A stretch of DNA of 64,000 nt from Cryphonectria parasitica EP155 (taxonomy: Eukaryota; Ascomycota; Sordariomycetes; Diaporthales; Cryphonectriaceae). This document shows positions 34,454-46,020 of this stretch, piece by piece. Numbering within the stretch: the stretch's first letter is position 1; every line of letters begins with the position of its first letter. The notes beneath the pieces were generated by a model. The model was not told where the DNA came from, made no database searches, and was given only the letters and a program-made list of their open reading frames with translations. The stretch covers positions 3,746,228 to 3,810,227 of the forward strand of contig NW_024468914.1 in NCBI RefSeq assembly GCF_011745365.1, written 5' to 3'. The position numbers and the translations under genes were made by a program.

Positions 34454-34858
34454 TTAATGATCAGTCTGGTACCCAATGGCTCGTGCGAGTATCCCATCGC
34501 AGACAATGTAGTCGCTATGCTCGTACTTGGCAGACATCTCCCTGAACATCTGGTCCTTGGAGTTCGTCACGGCGGAGACGGGCCTGTCGTTCCAGAGGCA
34601 CCCTTGCTACTTGTCTTTCCAGATGAGGATGTCGGAATAGCTGGTGTTGGAGCAGGTGAAGGTGCTCTCGCCTTGGTTGTCGCTGATGTCCGTGATGCGT
34701 AGCTGGGCTACTCAGAGATTCCAGCAGTCCTCATGATGAGCAACGTCCATGTCTGCGTCGTAGTCAGGGACAATGTTTCTCTCGGCCAAGTTGGAAGGGC
34801 TGAGAGCCGCGGCAACAGTGGCTATGAACAAAGGGGTAGCAACGACAATACTTTGCAT
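34454..34858 (-). pseudogene. Small secreted protein, inactivated by two in-frame stops
   Basis: A minus-strand frame of exactly 135 codons runs from ATG 34,858 to TAA 34,454 with no frameshift, but is interrupted by TGA at 34,712-34,714 and TAG at 34,607-34,609. The start encodes a typical signal peptide (hydrophobic core IVVATPLFIATVAAAL). The remaining segments contain regularly placed Cys and Trp residues (one Cys before the first stop, three more after it) and otherwise look like normal coding sequence. I do not recognise the family; the size and cysteines fit small secreted cysteine-containing proteins. Alternatives are a sequencing error or a short intron spanning the first stop, but two separate stops make decay more likely. 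Confidence 0.6.
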
Positions 34859-35283
34859 TGTGATGTATATATATACAGAAAGATGTAGCTCTTTGTGATC
34901 GAACCTATGATGGCGGCTCGCTTTAAGACCGCAAACCTTCTCTGCTGGGTCGTGATTATGTTCCTTGACATGACTTGCACTGTTCCCCGCTCAAGCGATA
35001 CAATCTCCGTACAAAGCAGCAAGAACAGGTGTTTCAGCCTTAGTCTCTAGCCCAGCGTATGTGTAGTAAGACTGATGTTGCTTCATTCACATCAAAGCGG
35101 CATGGTGCAAAGCCAACTTAGCCTGGCTCATTAGTAATCTACGGAGTCAGCTGAGGGATTTCGAAACCTCCAGATACGGCCATCGCGCCTTACATATCAT
35201 GGCTTCGAGGGCAAAAGGTCTTGAATACACAGAAGATTGCAGGTCGATACCAAACCGCCCCATATATGCTTTGCCAACCAGCA
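34859..35283. other. Intergenic region
   Basis: No gene seen. An alternating TATATATATA run lies at about 34,866-34,875, just upstream of the pseudogene start. Confidence 0.5.
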
Positions 35284-37428
35284 TCACTCGACTTGAAAGG
35301 TATCCTTTCCCCACCCATACAATCTGTGCAGCCGACGGGCGAAAATCGGCACCAGCCACCCCTCGATGTTTGACTTGTGCGGTCGGTGCAGCGTCAGAGA
35401 CTTATTCAGGGCCATAGTCTCGGGTGGGACAAAGGTATAGACGGAGCCGAACTTAGGAACGACGGAGAAGCCTAGATCGGCCAAGGCTGCTTCGAACGCG
35501 ACCCAGCTGACGGGCCTCCGGGACTCCGACTTGTCGAACAGCGTCGTGAAGACCTCTGCCGTAGTTTTCTTCACCACAAATGTCTGCCGCTGCTGTAAAG
35601 TGTTTGTGTCCTTCTGCTCTTGGCTTTTTGTTGGGCGCACGAGTTCGAAGACCGATGAATGGCTGGGCCGAGTTTTCTCTTTCTGTCTCCGCTGCTCCGT
35701 GCGCACCTGAGGATCCTCTACAGGGTACTGAGGGTGCTCCTTCTTCTGCTCGACTTTTGTCTGTATCTTCTGGTACTGCTTCTCGAGGTCGGCAATGCAG
35801 TCATCTATCAAATCCTGATACATGAAGCCCAATTTGGTTCCCTTCTTGTCGATGATGGCCTCTTCTAGGGCTCTCAGCGCATTGGGTGCCACACCAGGCT
35901 CTTCCAAGTTGTCAATTGGCACCACAAACTGTGTGAGGTCGATCTCGCTCTTCGTATTGTTAAGCTCGGTCTCCAGGTCGTTGTATCGTGCTACAAAGAC
36001 TTGACCCGTCTTGCGGGAGCGAGGTGGCATGGAAATGGCAAGCGCCAGGTCCTGCATGAAAGCGACGATGGCAGTATGGTCCCAGAGGGCGTTGAATTCC
36101 CGCTCCGCGAGCTTCTCGCGCTCGTCTGGATGCGACATGTGCAAGCTGCCTAGCTTCTCCATCCATTCCACGGCTGTCGCAGCAGTGGTATCGGCTTGGC
36201 AGAGACGCAAAAGGTAGTGCAGCTGGGGATCGGCTCGCGTTAACTCTTCCGGTTTGATTTTCATGGCAACTCGTGCATTGCCCTTGTCATATACATTTGA
36301 GACTCTCTTGAAGTATCTCTTGCCAGTGCCGGTCTGAACCTGACGCTTGAGGAGAGACTGCGTTCGGTCGTATTGGAGATGGCCAGCGTTGGAGATCTCC
36401 TGGAGAATGATGGCTCGGCGGACTTTGTCGGCTGCCGCTTCTTCGAGAAGCTCGAGCAGGCGATGAAGATAATTCCAGATCGCAGCATCTTGAACGGCCC
36501 CATGGATGACATCGAAGAAGGCAGGGCTGATAAAGCGATCCGTATGAACAGGCAGCGACCGGCCCTTCTCATCAGCGACGAGCTCGGGGCGGCTGAAGAA
36601 GGTGATGTTCACGGCGTGCGCGAGCACAACCGGCTCCACAGTCAGGAGGTAGAGGTGCTCGTCAGACAAAGCTTTCTGGTCCTTGGCAACCTCGAGAAGT
36701 TCGGTGAGGGAGCGTTTCGTTGGTTGGGCCTGGATAGACAACTGACTCATGGCCGGCGCCGGCGCCGTATCGACATCTTTGGAAGTTTGCTTCTTCTTGG
36801 CTCTAGTTTTAGATCCAATGTCCAAAATGTCCTCTATGATGATGTTGAGCGCCTGGAGGAGGCCACTCTGTCTCATGAAGATGAGCTCCGCAGTGGACTG
36901 TGGAACGCAGAGTCCCCCTTGTATCGCAGGACTAAAGCCGCCAAGTGCCTGGCTGCGATCCACCCCTTCTGAGATGGTGAAAGATTTTCCATAGTGATCG
37001 TCGTCGTCGAGAAATACGGTGAAGCTATCGTTCAGGCGACGCTCGTCCACGTGTCGGAGATTTCTTGTCTGCATCATGGTCGTGATAAAGCCAAGGTCGC
37101 CTCCTGGATTCATAAGATGATGTTCGCTATATTGCTCCATCAACTTTGTCGTCGCACGGTAGCGAAGGAGATTGGGGAGGAAGTCGCTCGACTCGGTGAC
37201 ATCTCGTAGATTCCACTCTGGAAGCAGCTTGTAGACTTCGCCCATCGAGGGATCCATACGATTCTTGAGCACAACACCCTCCGCTGCTCCCTCTTTGATG
37301 GCTTTGGTCCTCTGCGCTCTGGTAAAGCCTCTCCATAGCGTCTCAATCGTGGGACCGTGCAGTCGATATTTCCGCGCCAGGTCCTGATGCAACTCCCGGA
37401 TGACGACACCTGCGTCAGTTTGCGCCAT
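35284..37428 (-). CDS. IPA-type conserved fungal protein
   Basis: Large uninterrupted frame of 714 residues from ATG 37,428. I recognise it as the fungal family often labelled 'ipa protein' in genome annotations, which has no established function. Visible features: N-terminal RELHQDLARKYRLHGPTIE; a conserved block with LLPEWNLRDV and a segment around QSGLLQALNIIIEDI; a central helical region; a charged linker rich in Glu/Lys/Gln near residue 590; and a C-terminal part with MALNKSLTLHRPHKSNIEGW and FARRLHRLYGWGKDTF, the family's most conserved end. There is no signal peptide or membrane helix. The frame is open a further 51 codons upstream without an ATG, so ATG 37,428 is the earliest Met start. 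Confidence 0.85.
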   Translation of the reverse strand: MAQTDAGVVIRELHQDLARKYRLHGPTIETLWRGFTRAQRTKAIKEGAAEGVVLKNRMDPSMGEVYKLLPEWNLRDVTESSDFLPNLLRYRATTKLMEQYSEHHLMNPGGDLGFITTMMQTRNLRHVDERRLNDSFTVFLDDDDHYGKSFTISEGVDRSQALGGFSPAIQGGLCVPQSTAELIFMRQSGLLQALNIIIEDILDIGSKTRAKKKQTSKDVDTAPAPAMSQLSIQAQPTKRSLTELLEVAKDQKALSDEHLYLLTVEPVVLAHAVNITFFSRPELVADEKGRSLPVHTDRFISPAFFDVIHGAVQDAAIWNYLHRLLELLEEAAADKVRRAIILQEISNAGHLQYDRTQSLLKRQVQTGTGKRYFKRVSNVYDKGNARVAMKIKPEELTRADPQLHYLLRLCQADTTAATAVEWMEKLGSLHMSHPDEREKLAEREFNALWDHTAIVAFMQDLALAISMPPRSRKTGQVFVARYNDLETELNNTKSEIDLTQFVVPIDNLEEPGVAPNALRALEEAIIDKKGTKLGFMYQDLIDDCIADLEKQYQKIQTKVEQKKEHPQYPVEDPQVRTEQRRQKEKTRPSHSSVFELVRPTKSQEQKDTNTLQQRQTFVVKKTTAEVFTTLFDKSESRRPVSWVAFEAALADLGFSVVPKFGSVYTFVPPETMALNKSLTLHRPHKSNIEGWLVPIFARRLHRLYGWGKDTFQVE

Positions 37429-37919
37429 GGTTTCCGAAATGCTGTGCTCGCGAATCAAACGTGGAGAGGAACGTGCACAGCTGGTGGCAGTTCGAGAAGA
37501 AGAGACGAGTAGTGTTTTTGTGGAGAGTTTGGGTTTTGTCCTTGCTGTTTGTTGTGTTGGCAACCCCAGCAGCTGCACCAATTACATAAGCAGCAACCTT
37601 GCAGTTGTAGCAGCTCGCACTGATATAATGGGATCTCCAACACCAGTTTCCAATAGCTCCGTGAATGGAAATTGGTAGTCTTTGAAAGATACTGTATATG
37701 ACATAATAATTAACAAAAGATGTAATAATAAACCACTGTGATTACTGCTTTCAGTTGGGATCTTCAATGTTCATCTAGTGCCACAAATATTTAGTCTAGA
37801 AGTCTCGGGTCGACATGAACAAATTCAGTCATTCAAAAGACCTGATCCTCAAGGCCTAAGAGGTCTGTTGTCTTGTTCAAGATTCTGGGACTGCAAAATT
37901 TGAGACCTCCGACAACCCT
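37429..37919. other. Intergenic region
   Basis: No gene. Promoter side of the IPA-type gene and 3' side of the transporter. Confidence 0.5.
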
Positions 37920-40428
37920 TTATGTGTGTTCCTGCTCATCCTTTCTGTGCTGCTCGTCTGCATAGATCTGGACATCACAGACATATCGATCAAATTTCCG
38001 GAAGTTAACCCTCTTCTCGAACCTATAGAGAGCGCAAGTATTGTCAATCATCGGTAACGCAAATAAGGGGCTGCTAATACAAAAGGAAATGGCGCCAGCA
38101 TGAAGGAGGGATTTGAGCAACAGCATTGAAGAAAATGGGGGTGGAAATAACACACATTTCGTCAATCTCGGCAGGGGTTCGACGGGCCACCTCAGGCAGG
38201 ATGAACCAGGAGATCACCGTAGCTATGCCACCCGTCGCAGCGAAGAAGAAGCCCGTCTTGGGACCCCACTTGGTGACGGGCCCGTTGATCATGAGGGGGG
38301 TGCAGAAGCTGAACATGGTGGCGATGGCATTGGAAGCGGCCAAGGACCAGCCGGCCGTTCGTGCACGAAGGCGCTGCTGAGGGATTTCGGTCGCGTATGC
38401 ATAGCCGATCGCGGAGGCTCCGGTCGTGGAGAAAGTGGCCAGACATGCGAAAAAGATCTGCGTTATTGAACGGAGACGGTCAATATAAGCTGGTGCTCGC
38501 TTTATGTCTGGGTCCACACGAGTCGACCGCCTCTAGAGATAGGGGAGGATAGTGTGGGAAAGCTTGCGACTGCACAAAGAATGTCGTAGCCCAAGGACTG
38601 GGCAACGTTACTCACCAGCAGGGAGCTGAGCGCCTTGGTGGTGTAGTCAAAGCAACCCACGATGCCGAGGCATAGCAATGAGACGGAAGTGAGGGCGTAA
38701 GGATAGACAGTCAGTGGACGGCGGCCAAACGAGTCTGTCAATGTAGACGTGCCGATCATGGACAGCAATTGGACGCAAGACAAGATGACGGTCACCAAGA
38801 AAGGATTCTTGTTCCCGGCATCCTGGACTAATCCGTGGGAACAAAAGCGAGAGTCAGTGGCTGCAAATGGATAGGACGGGGAAAATAACATGGAAAATAC
38901 TGACAAAAATATGTTGAATACGTGTTGAAGACACTGAGACCCACAAATTGTTGAGTTATCTTCGGCCAACCCGCAATGACGAAGCGGATTAGGTTGCGCC
39001 CTTGGAAGATAGCCCATGGTCCATCTTCCTTTTGGACTTTTGCAAGTTGACGCTCCTCCTCTATCGTGGACGTCATGACACCCTATCCCACAGAGTTAGA
39101 ACTGATCCACGTCATAAGTAGCAACCAGGCAAGACCATACAATAACTTCCTGCACGTCATAGCCAGGCACGTGGCCGTTGTATTGCAGAAGGGTCTTAGA
39201 GGCCCTGTCCGTCTTGCCTTTGCTGACTAGCCACCAAGGAGACTCAGGAAGTAAAAGGAAGATGACCAGCATGCCTCCGATAAACGCCCACTAGATTAGT
39301 TTTCTTTGTTTAGTCTGGATTTGATATTCTGCTAATTCTCGCCCTGAAGCTGGCGCATGAATATCATGCAAGGCATACCTGAGTATAAATCGGCTTCCGA
39401 AACTCGTACGGATCATGTGTGTTCATGACATTTAGTCCAATAGATGCGGAGAGCTGGCCGATAACGAACCAGCTATATAACAAAACAGATCAGCAAGTGT
39501 CATCTCGCACTTACCGGGGCAGATTCAGACAATTGAATATAAACTTACAAGCTATAGGCATTGATGAGGAAACCTCTTAGCTGAGTTGGAGCGAGCTCGC
39601 ACAAATATAGCGGCATTGTGGACTGTAACATGCCCACGCCGGCACCGGAAAAGAGTTTCGCAACCAGCCAATGATCCCACTGGGTCGCGAACGTCTCTGC
39701 AAAGATGCTCTGGCCACGATTGCAGTCAGTGGATGTGTTCGAAACGAGAAGTCATGGCACAGCTAATTCTCAGGAAACTTACTCCTGCCAGGAAGACCCA
39801 GAGAATATAAAGGGCGGCTTTGCGCCCCAGAGAATCAGTGGCGTATTGCAGAACCTGCTCATGTGTGGACCATGCAGGTATTTATTAGTACCGTGTCTGG
39901 AAAAGTGTCCGAGTCAAGACTTAGAACGGGGACGCACGATTTGGCCTATGGTCTGGCCGGCGGACTGGATGCCTCCCCATGCCGAGATGTATTGACCAGC
40001 AATGATTGTCGTTCCTGGAGACGCCATCTGTTTGATAAAACCTTTGTTCGATACGATGCCGGCATTCAGATTGATCTCTGTTCGTTGCTTCATGATCAGC
40101 CGCAAGGTACGCTTATGCGGGACTGTGCAAGAGTCCAGTGCGAGAGATGCTTGATTGAATCTCCCCATACGAAAGTAGACTCACGGTATCCATCCAGGGT
40201 GGCCGCGAAGGCTGCAATCATTCCGACAAGTGTCACGAGCCTATACCGTTTAACAGTCTCCCAAATGCCCAAGTCATCGGCCCTGGCTCGCATGACATGG
40301 CGGTCACCTTTCATATTGCCTGCATCATCCTCGCCTGTGGTGAGGGCGCGCTCGATGCCCTCTTGCTCGGGCTTCTCGTCGAGGGCATTGTGGCCGTCTG
40401 TGCCGGCCTGAACACTGAGATCGGCCAT
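37920..40428 (-). CDS. MFS sugar transporter (alpha-glucoside/hexose permease type)
   Basis: Twelve-helix plasma-membrane proton:sugar symporter family. Ten exons on the minus strand: 40,185-40,428; 39,938-40,077; 39,783-39,854; 39,709-39,549; 39,472-39,379; 39,290-39,141; 39,082-38,905; 38,827-38,616; 38,457-38,156; 38,022-37,920. All nine junctions keep frame and give 551 residues. Motifs: GGIQSAGQTIGQ, DSLGRKAAL (the G-R-[KR] loop), PLYLCELAPTQLRGFL, PESPWWLVSKGK, WPKITQQFVGLSVF, DSFGRRPLTVYP in the second half, ATEIPQQRLRARTAGW, and LPEVARRTPAEIDEMFEKRV, the C-terminal sugar-porter signature. These resemble fungal maltose/alpha-glucoside permeases more than hexose facilitators, but the substrate cannot be read from sequence. 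Confidence 0.93.
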
Positions 40429-42074
40429 ATTCGTGGCGCAAATCGCGTGACAGTGTCGATGTGTATTGAAGACAGCCGTCCAGGAAGGAGGGCGAACTTC
40501 TTGGTCACGAGCAGATGCGATCCCCGTCCACTTTTATTCTGTACGTTGGCTCCGGTTTCCCCGGATTTATTTTCCCCAGATCCACATTGGACTCCCCCAC
40601 ACGCCCCGTATTGGATTCTTTGGGCCAGGAGGGTACCAGAACTAAACCTTTTATAATATGTATGGTAACCTCGGGTGAATGACAGCCGGGTAGGATCGCG
40701 TGCTAACACCAAAAGGTACAACTTTCGCGTATAAACACATGCTGTGGTTCGAGGGTGTGCGGCGCAGCTGTTTTGCCGTTTCCAACAAGCTTAATCATCA
40801 AGCGTTCATGAGAGGATTCGCTGAACAGGGACCATTCTCCCTTGTCTACGTGTTTGTTGAACCTTGCATATGGCATGGGGTTCTCCTTGTAATAATACTT
40901 CAGCGCCGCGCAACATCTCATGACCCTGGAGCCATCCATGGCGGATATAACATTCTCGATCAAATACCCCCTGAAGCCACGCATTGACACCCCTTTGCCC
41001 GGAGCTTTCTAAACCCCGGTTCAAGCCGGTTGTACTGTAACTGTTGGCTGGCTAACTATCCGGACATTTCGCAATGGCCCTGAGATTCCGAGCCAACGAT
41101 GGACTGACTTCGCTAACGATGTTAATGGGTTAGGCACTTAGCAGAAGATGGTGGGGTAAGATATGTAAGCTGCTGTGTATTCGACGCCACCATTGAGAAT
41201 CTTGTCAGTGAAAGACCGAGATATCTCTGCACATTTTCAATCCGGCTACCAAAAGCCCTGCTCTGGCCGGTGCGGTCAGGTCTACTGCCCTCACGTCTCT
41301 CATTTACGTCTCTCGTTCACTTCTGGTGCAATGAGCTGGTCAGGAAGAGCGTAGCTCTCACAATGAGCCTCATTTTGGAAAAGGTCTATCAAAGACTGCA
41401 GAAGCGGCGCATGCATGCCTCCCGGACCCAGTATCTGGTGGCTAGGTAAGCTCAACATCTCTCGCCACGTTGCAACAATTCGAAGTTTCAGGGAACTTGT
41501 ATCGCCTTATCCGACGCGTCCAGACATGCTTAGGTTCCGTTATTGGAACCTTCAAATGGAAAGTCTCCCGTATATCGTGGAACCTTTTAGGAAATGCGCA
41601 CATTTCAGCGTCGAGTGCCAGAGATAGCGCTTCCGTCACGACAAAATGTTACAGGATTATCAAGCCATTATTGGCCTGCCAGTAGACGCCAGTGCAACAG
41701 TCCATGTGATCGCCTATCTATAGCACCTATAATGCGTGACGTCGCAAGCATTTGAACACTATCTTGTGAATATGAACTATTAGACTCCATGGAACATCAT
41801 TTGCTATCTCTTTACTCAAAGCCACCGTATTCTATTTCAAGGAAGTTTGTGCGAATCTTCTCTAACTATTTATCCACATAGATCACATCATTTCCAGTAG
41901 GTACTGGCTGGGATGGCCACCTTTTAGTATTCGCATAAAGTTGCACAGCACAAACTAAATCAACTATAATAAGGAAGACTAAGAGAACTCATAATCAGGT
42001 GACAGCTCGACAAAGGAAATAGACCAGACCACAATCCTTCTACCTTGAAGATGTAAAGAAGCTCGAGCTCTCTT
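40429..42074. other. Intergenic region
   Basis: About 1.6 kb with no supported gene. Short open frames lack motifs. Confidence 0.5.
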
Positions 42075-43051
42075 CTACAAAGGCTTACGACCGGCCGCCA
42101 CATATATATCGAATCTGACGTAGCACCCCGATTCAAACTCCTCGAACACCCTCGTTTCCAATTCGTCGACTTCTTCGTCAGCCAACGATCCAGGGCTCCC
42201 GCGAGCGTTAGTAATATGTGCGAAGTTTATGAGTGCTTTCGTTGTGGCAGCTGACATGGCATGCCGAGTCTCCGGCATTCTATCCGAACTGACGATGTCG
42301 GAGATGACCGGCTCGAGACCAGCTGCCGTCATGTGCTCCGGTAGCGTATTCCAACCGTGCTTCATACGCTCCCCCAGAAGGGTGCCCTTGACCATTCCTT
42401 CGATCTTCCTTGCTGTTGCAACCTTGGAGTCCTCAAGGCCTCGGTAATACTTCAAGGAGGTGTAATCGCCCTCGTCCCACTGTAGCCAGCCTCCAGGTTT
42501 GAGCATCTGAACGACATTGCGAACGACGGTGCCCCATTCGCTTCCATCCATAGCCGCTAACAGAAGTCTGAGATGAACGAGATCGTACTGGTTGTGAAGT
42601 TCCTCGGGAATTGGCTGCTTCACATCTAGCAGTCTCAGAGAGATAGTGGTCGAGATCTGTTTGGGGAAAAGGGCGGGAGATATGTCATAGCCGTCCAGAT
42701 TAGCCTGTGGATATAGCTCCTGGGCACACTGTAGGAAACGGCCGGTGCCGGTAGCTATGTCTGCAATATGTGGCTTGGAGGGAAGAGTGGCAGTAATAGA
42801 AGGATGTACGAGGTACCCGATGTTCCTATAAATATTATCAGCTGATGCGTCTGTTTCTTAGGCAAGTAGAGTTGCCCATTGTAATCTGGGAGAGAAATAC
42901 GAAGTATAGGCGGCAAATTGGTCATTGAGCCTAAAACAGACCATTATCAGATGCTGTTTGAAACGATGAGTAATAGGGAATACAAGATGTTTTCATGCCT
43001 TGCTACCTCCTTCTCATCACGAGCCATGACCTCAGCATAAGAATCTGACAT
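42075..43051 (-). CDS. SAM-dependent methyltransferase, LaeA-like
   Basis: Class I methyltransferase of the type seen in fungal LaeA-like regulators and secondary-metabolite methylases; substrate unknown. Three exons: 42,999-43,051; 42,901-42,930; 42,075-42,825, giving 277 residues. Motif I is HIADIATGTGRFLQ, followed by LDGYDISPALFP, then YDLVHLRLLL and LKPGGWLQWDEGD. The join of exons 1 and 2 produces EVARLNDQFAAYTSNIGYLVHPSI, matching the usual N-terminus. To get this, the first intron must use a GC donor (AAG|GCATGA) with a normal TTTTAG acceptor: the neighbouring GTAGCA donor would put a stop immediately downstream. The C-terminus is complete. The gene sits in an otherwise empty 3.8-kb stretch between the transporter and the membrane protein. 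Confidence 0.82.
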
Positions 43052-44250
43052 TATTTCCAGGAAACGTGGGAACTGGCTAGAAAGTACTAGGTTTAGAGAA
43101 AGTTGGATAGCGTGAAATGCCAATGAAGTAATAATCTAAGAGTTTGCAAGGTATGAGAAAGTAAGAGTTCATGAAGTGAGAAACCCGAATTTTATAGAAA
43201 TGGATTAATCGAAGTGAACGAGGTAGCTTCGGAAAGGACGAGTTCTTAGCTTTCGAAAGAACCATGCAGCATGTCGAAAAAGTTCATCATATTTTCACAA
43301 AGCTCCACAGTCAGCTGGGAACTATGAATTGCAACATGCGAACTTGCTCACCAGCCCTTATATCCACTGCTACAATCAGCAATTATTGACGAAGATCTGC
43401 GGGGATATGCATAATACTATTTACATGTGAATCTGATAAACTCCTGAGCCCTCGAAAACAGGATGAGATCTACATGCACCTGAACCATTTTGTCTCAAAC
43501 TCATCTAACAACATATTGCTTGAGTGGGGCCTACGTAGCAGTCGGTAAAGGCGGCACAATCTACGCAAGTTGCCACAAGGTGCAGAAACTCGATATCAGT
43601 ACTTGAATACAGAAATGAGTGAAAGAGAAAGAAAAATAAGTGATACAGTACAATTCCAGAAGCGGTAGATGATATGTCCGATCTACATGTGGTCCTGCGA
43701 AGTCCCGAAGTGCAAGCTAATAGCGCAGATAGGGCGGTGACGATTTTTGATGGAGTTGAGGTTCAGCTATTGTTTTGTGCTGCATGCTGACGCTGGCCTG
43801 TCTATGGGGAAGCACTAGGATGGTCTGACTTGTGAGTTCACATCCGCTTCGCTTTGCTTCACAGGTTGATACTGCTTTGTCGCGGGTGATCAGTCAATAT
43901 TGAGAAGGATGTGCATACACGGGCGCAGACTGGCACTACTAGTAATCTAGACTTACATATGCTACTAAAACATGGCTACCTTTGCCAACAGCTTAGTAAA
44001 ACGACGGAGTGTTCTTTCTGAGCGCCTTTCATAGCGTTACGAGAAGAGGCTAGACTGAATTGCGAGGTCAAAAAGCTCAAAGGGCACACAAGTCAGGTAA
44101 GAGGGTGTGAGCCGCTTCCAAGGCACTCAGCTTATTGTCCTATTGAAAGAAGACTACTGAACGCAGGATTTCCCTTTTCTTCCCTCGCTATACAAATTCC
44201 TTCGGTATTTCTGACACATTTCTGGTTGTTCTTTTCTTCCTCTGTCTCTT
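43052..44250. other. Intergenic region
   Basis: AT-rich, with no gene or repeat recognised. Confidence 0.5.
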
Positions 44251-45117
44251 TTAGCATTGTATTCCTGGAGTGGCGCCAGGCGCCCACCCACCGTTCGAGC
44301 CTGCCAGTGAGTTGGTTGCAATATTTGCTTGCATCATAGTTTGAATCTGTAACTGATTGATAAGTTGTTGTTGAGTTTGGTGACTCAGGGCATGGTGACC
44401 ATGGTGTTGTTGAAGGTTCAATTGCGCTTGAATAAGGGCTTCAGGGGCTTTCGGTAGCTCCTGGCTGGACTGGTACGCAGTCTTGGTATTCTCTCGGAAC
44501 CACACCCAGTCGCTGGCTTTGGTGCTAATAATAAGATCCGCGAATTGCTTCAAAAAGTCCTGGCAGTTGTTCCAAATCATATTGTAGGGTGGGAAATTCT
44601 GCATCACCGTCCGGCATTGCCTTTCCAGCTCGGTATCGGACAGGCGCGTCCAGCCAATGAGGCAGATGTAAAAGCCGTCAACATCCGGAATCTGCTTCTC
44701 CGCAAGGGCTGCGTCGCGCTTGATTTTGACAGAGTTCCAACTGGGATGTCGGTTGACGCTGTGGATGTACGTATTGGCGGCGTCGTCTCTTCGCAGCTCA
44801 TATTTCACACCGTTGATGATCAGGACCCAATGCTTGAGCTGACCGTGGCTAATGTACCGTGAGAACCAGACCTGCACACCGTTACTCGTCTCCTTCTCCT
44901 CATTTTCGCGCTTCTCCACCTCTTCAAGGAGCGCTCGCTCTCTTTTTTTGTACAATTTGCGGTACCGATAGTTGAACCGAAGATTGAGTTTAGTGTTCCA
45001 TTCGTCATGCCGTTTCCGAAGATTTCTGCCCTGGCTTGTAAATCGGAGGAAAATGGAGAGGAATATCCCGATGACGATCATGACCGGGACTATCACAAAG
45101 CCAATGTTGATGCCCAT
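44251..45117 (-). CDS. Membrane-anchored protein with H...NC hydrolase-like domain
   Basis: Single exon of 288 residues from ATG 45,117, which places a transmembrane helix (GFVIVPVMIVIGIFLSIFL) at the very N-terminus; the open frame extends upstream but that sequence is less membrane-like. A basic, coiled helical segment (residues about 35-80) follows. The globular domain has SHGQLKHWVLIINGVKYEL and, about 90 residues later, NMIWNNCQDFLKQFADLI. The His in HWVLxING and the Cys in NNCQxF are the arrangement of PPPDE/LRAT/NlpC-P60-like cysteine hydrolases, so a thiol hydrolase or acyltransferase is possible but unproven. The C-terminal 70 residues are Gln/His-rich. The start at 45,117 is inferred from the helix. 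Confidence 0.65.
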   Translation of the reverse strand: MGINIGFVIVPVMIVIGIFLSIFLRFTSQGRNLRKRHDEWNTKLNLRFNYRYRKLYKKRERALLEEVEKRENEEKETSNGVQVWFSRYISHGQLKHWVLIINGVKYELRRDDAANTYIHSVNRHPSWNSVKIKRDAALAEKQIPDVDGFYICLIGWTRLSDTELERQCRTVMQNFPPYNMIWNNCQDFLKQFADLIISTKASDWVWFRENTKTAYQSSQELPKAPEALIQAQLNLQQHHGHHALSHQTQQQLINQLQIQTMMQANIATNSLAGSNGGWAPGATPGIQC

Positions 45118-46020
45118 GACGGATGAAAACGGACGATGGAGTAAGGAGTAAAAAGAAAAGACTCGAAATCCCTTGGACGTGATGATCTGAAGAGGGACAA
45201 GAAATTCTTGAGGCACTTCCTTTATGTAGTATTGGAGAACTCTACAACACAGCTTCAGCTCTCACAGGGGCAAACAGCTGTAAAATTAAACTTATATAGA
45301 AGCCTGAATAAGAAATAAGCGAACCGTTGTAGCCCCTGCCGGAACATCAAATTAGGAGGCGCTTAACTCGGCTCCTTCGTTGAAGTTTTTATCCTTATTG
45401 CCCAGCTCGGCTCAGACGAGGCGTTCAGAATCCGAACCAAAAAAACCGCTAGCCAACCACAAATAAGCAGCAGGCTCCGAGCTGAGGTACCGCATATTTA
45501 TTTTTGGGAAAGAAAAAGAGACGCTAGCTAAGTACGTAAGTAACCTCTTACTTGTTGCCTCCTCATAATATTCAGGCAACCTCCCGACGACCCGGTGAGT
45601 TCAGCAGCTGATAAGGCACGACGCTTGGATTCGACTAAACCATTTTGCAAACTCGCTTAAGAGTTGCTAACAAGCCAATCGTGAATGTTCGTCAGAAAAA
45701 AAAGAGACCGAATAAACACGGAGAGATTTCAATTTCGCCAAGTACTACAAATGTAGTGTTTTCTTATGTTTCACCCACAACCCGCAACCCTCAGACCTGA
45801 AGACCTTGTTTTGTTTCCGAGTATAGAGAGCGCGAGTGCGAGCCACGTCCTCCTCTAATAAGACCCTCTTTCGAGTGACGGAGCAAATCATCCGAACTGA
45901 GCCCCTTTTCTCCAAGCCGAGTATCGAGACGCAAATGGCTGGCGGCAACTGTGGACTAACGGTAAACACGCTTCTTTTTCTTCCTTTTCCCTTCCAAGTC
46001 TCGCCATTGAAAAGTAAAAA
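45118..46020. other. Divergent intergenic region
   Basis: Shared upstream region of two divergent genes. No element recognised beyond T- and C-rich runs near the plus-strand start. Confidence 0.5.
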
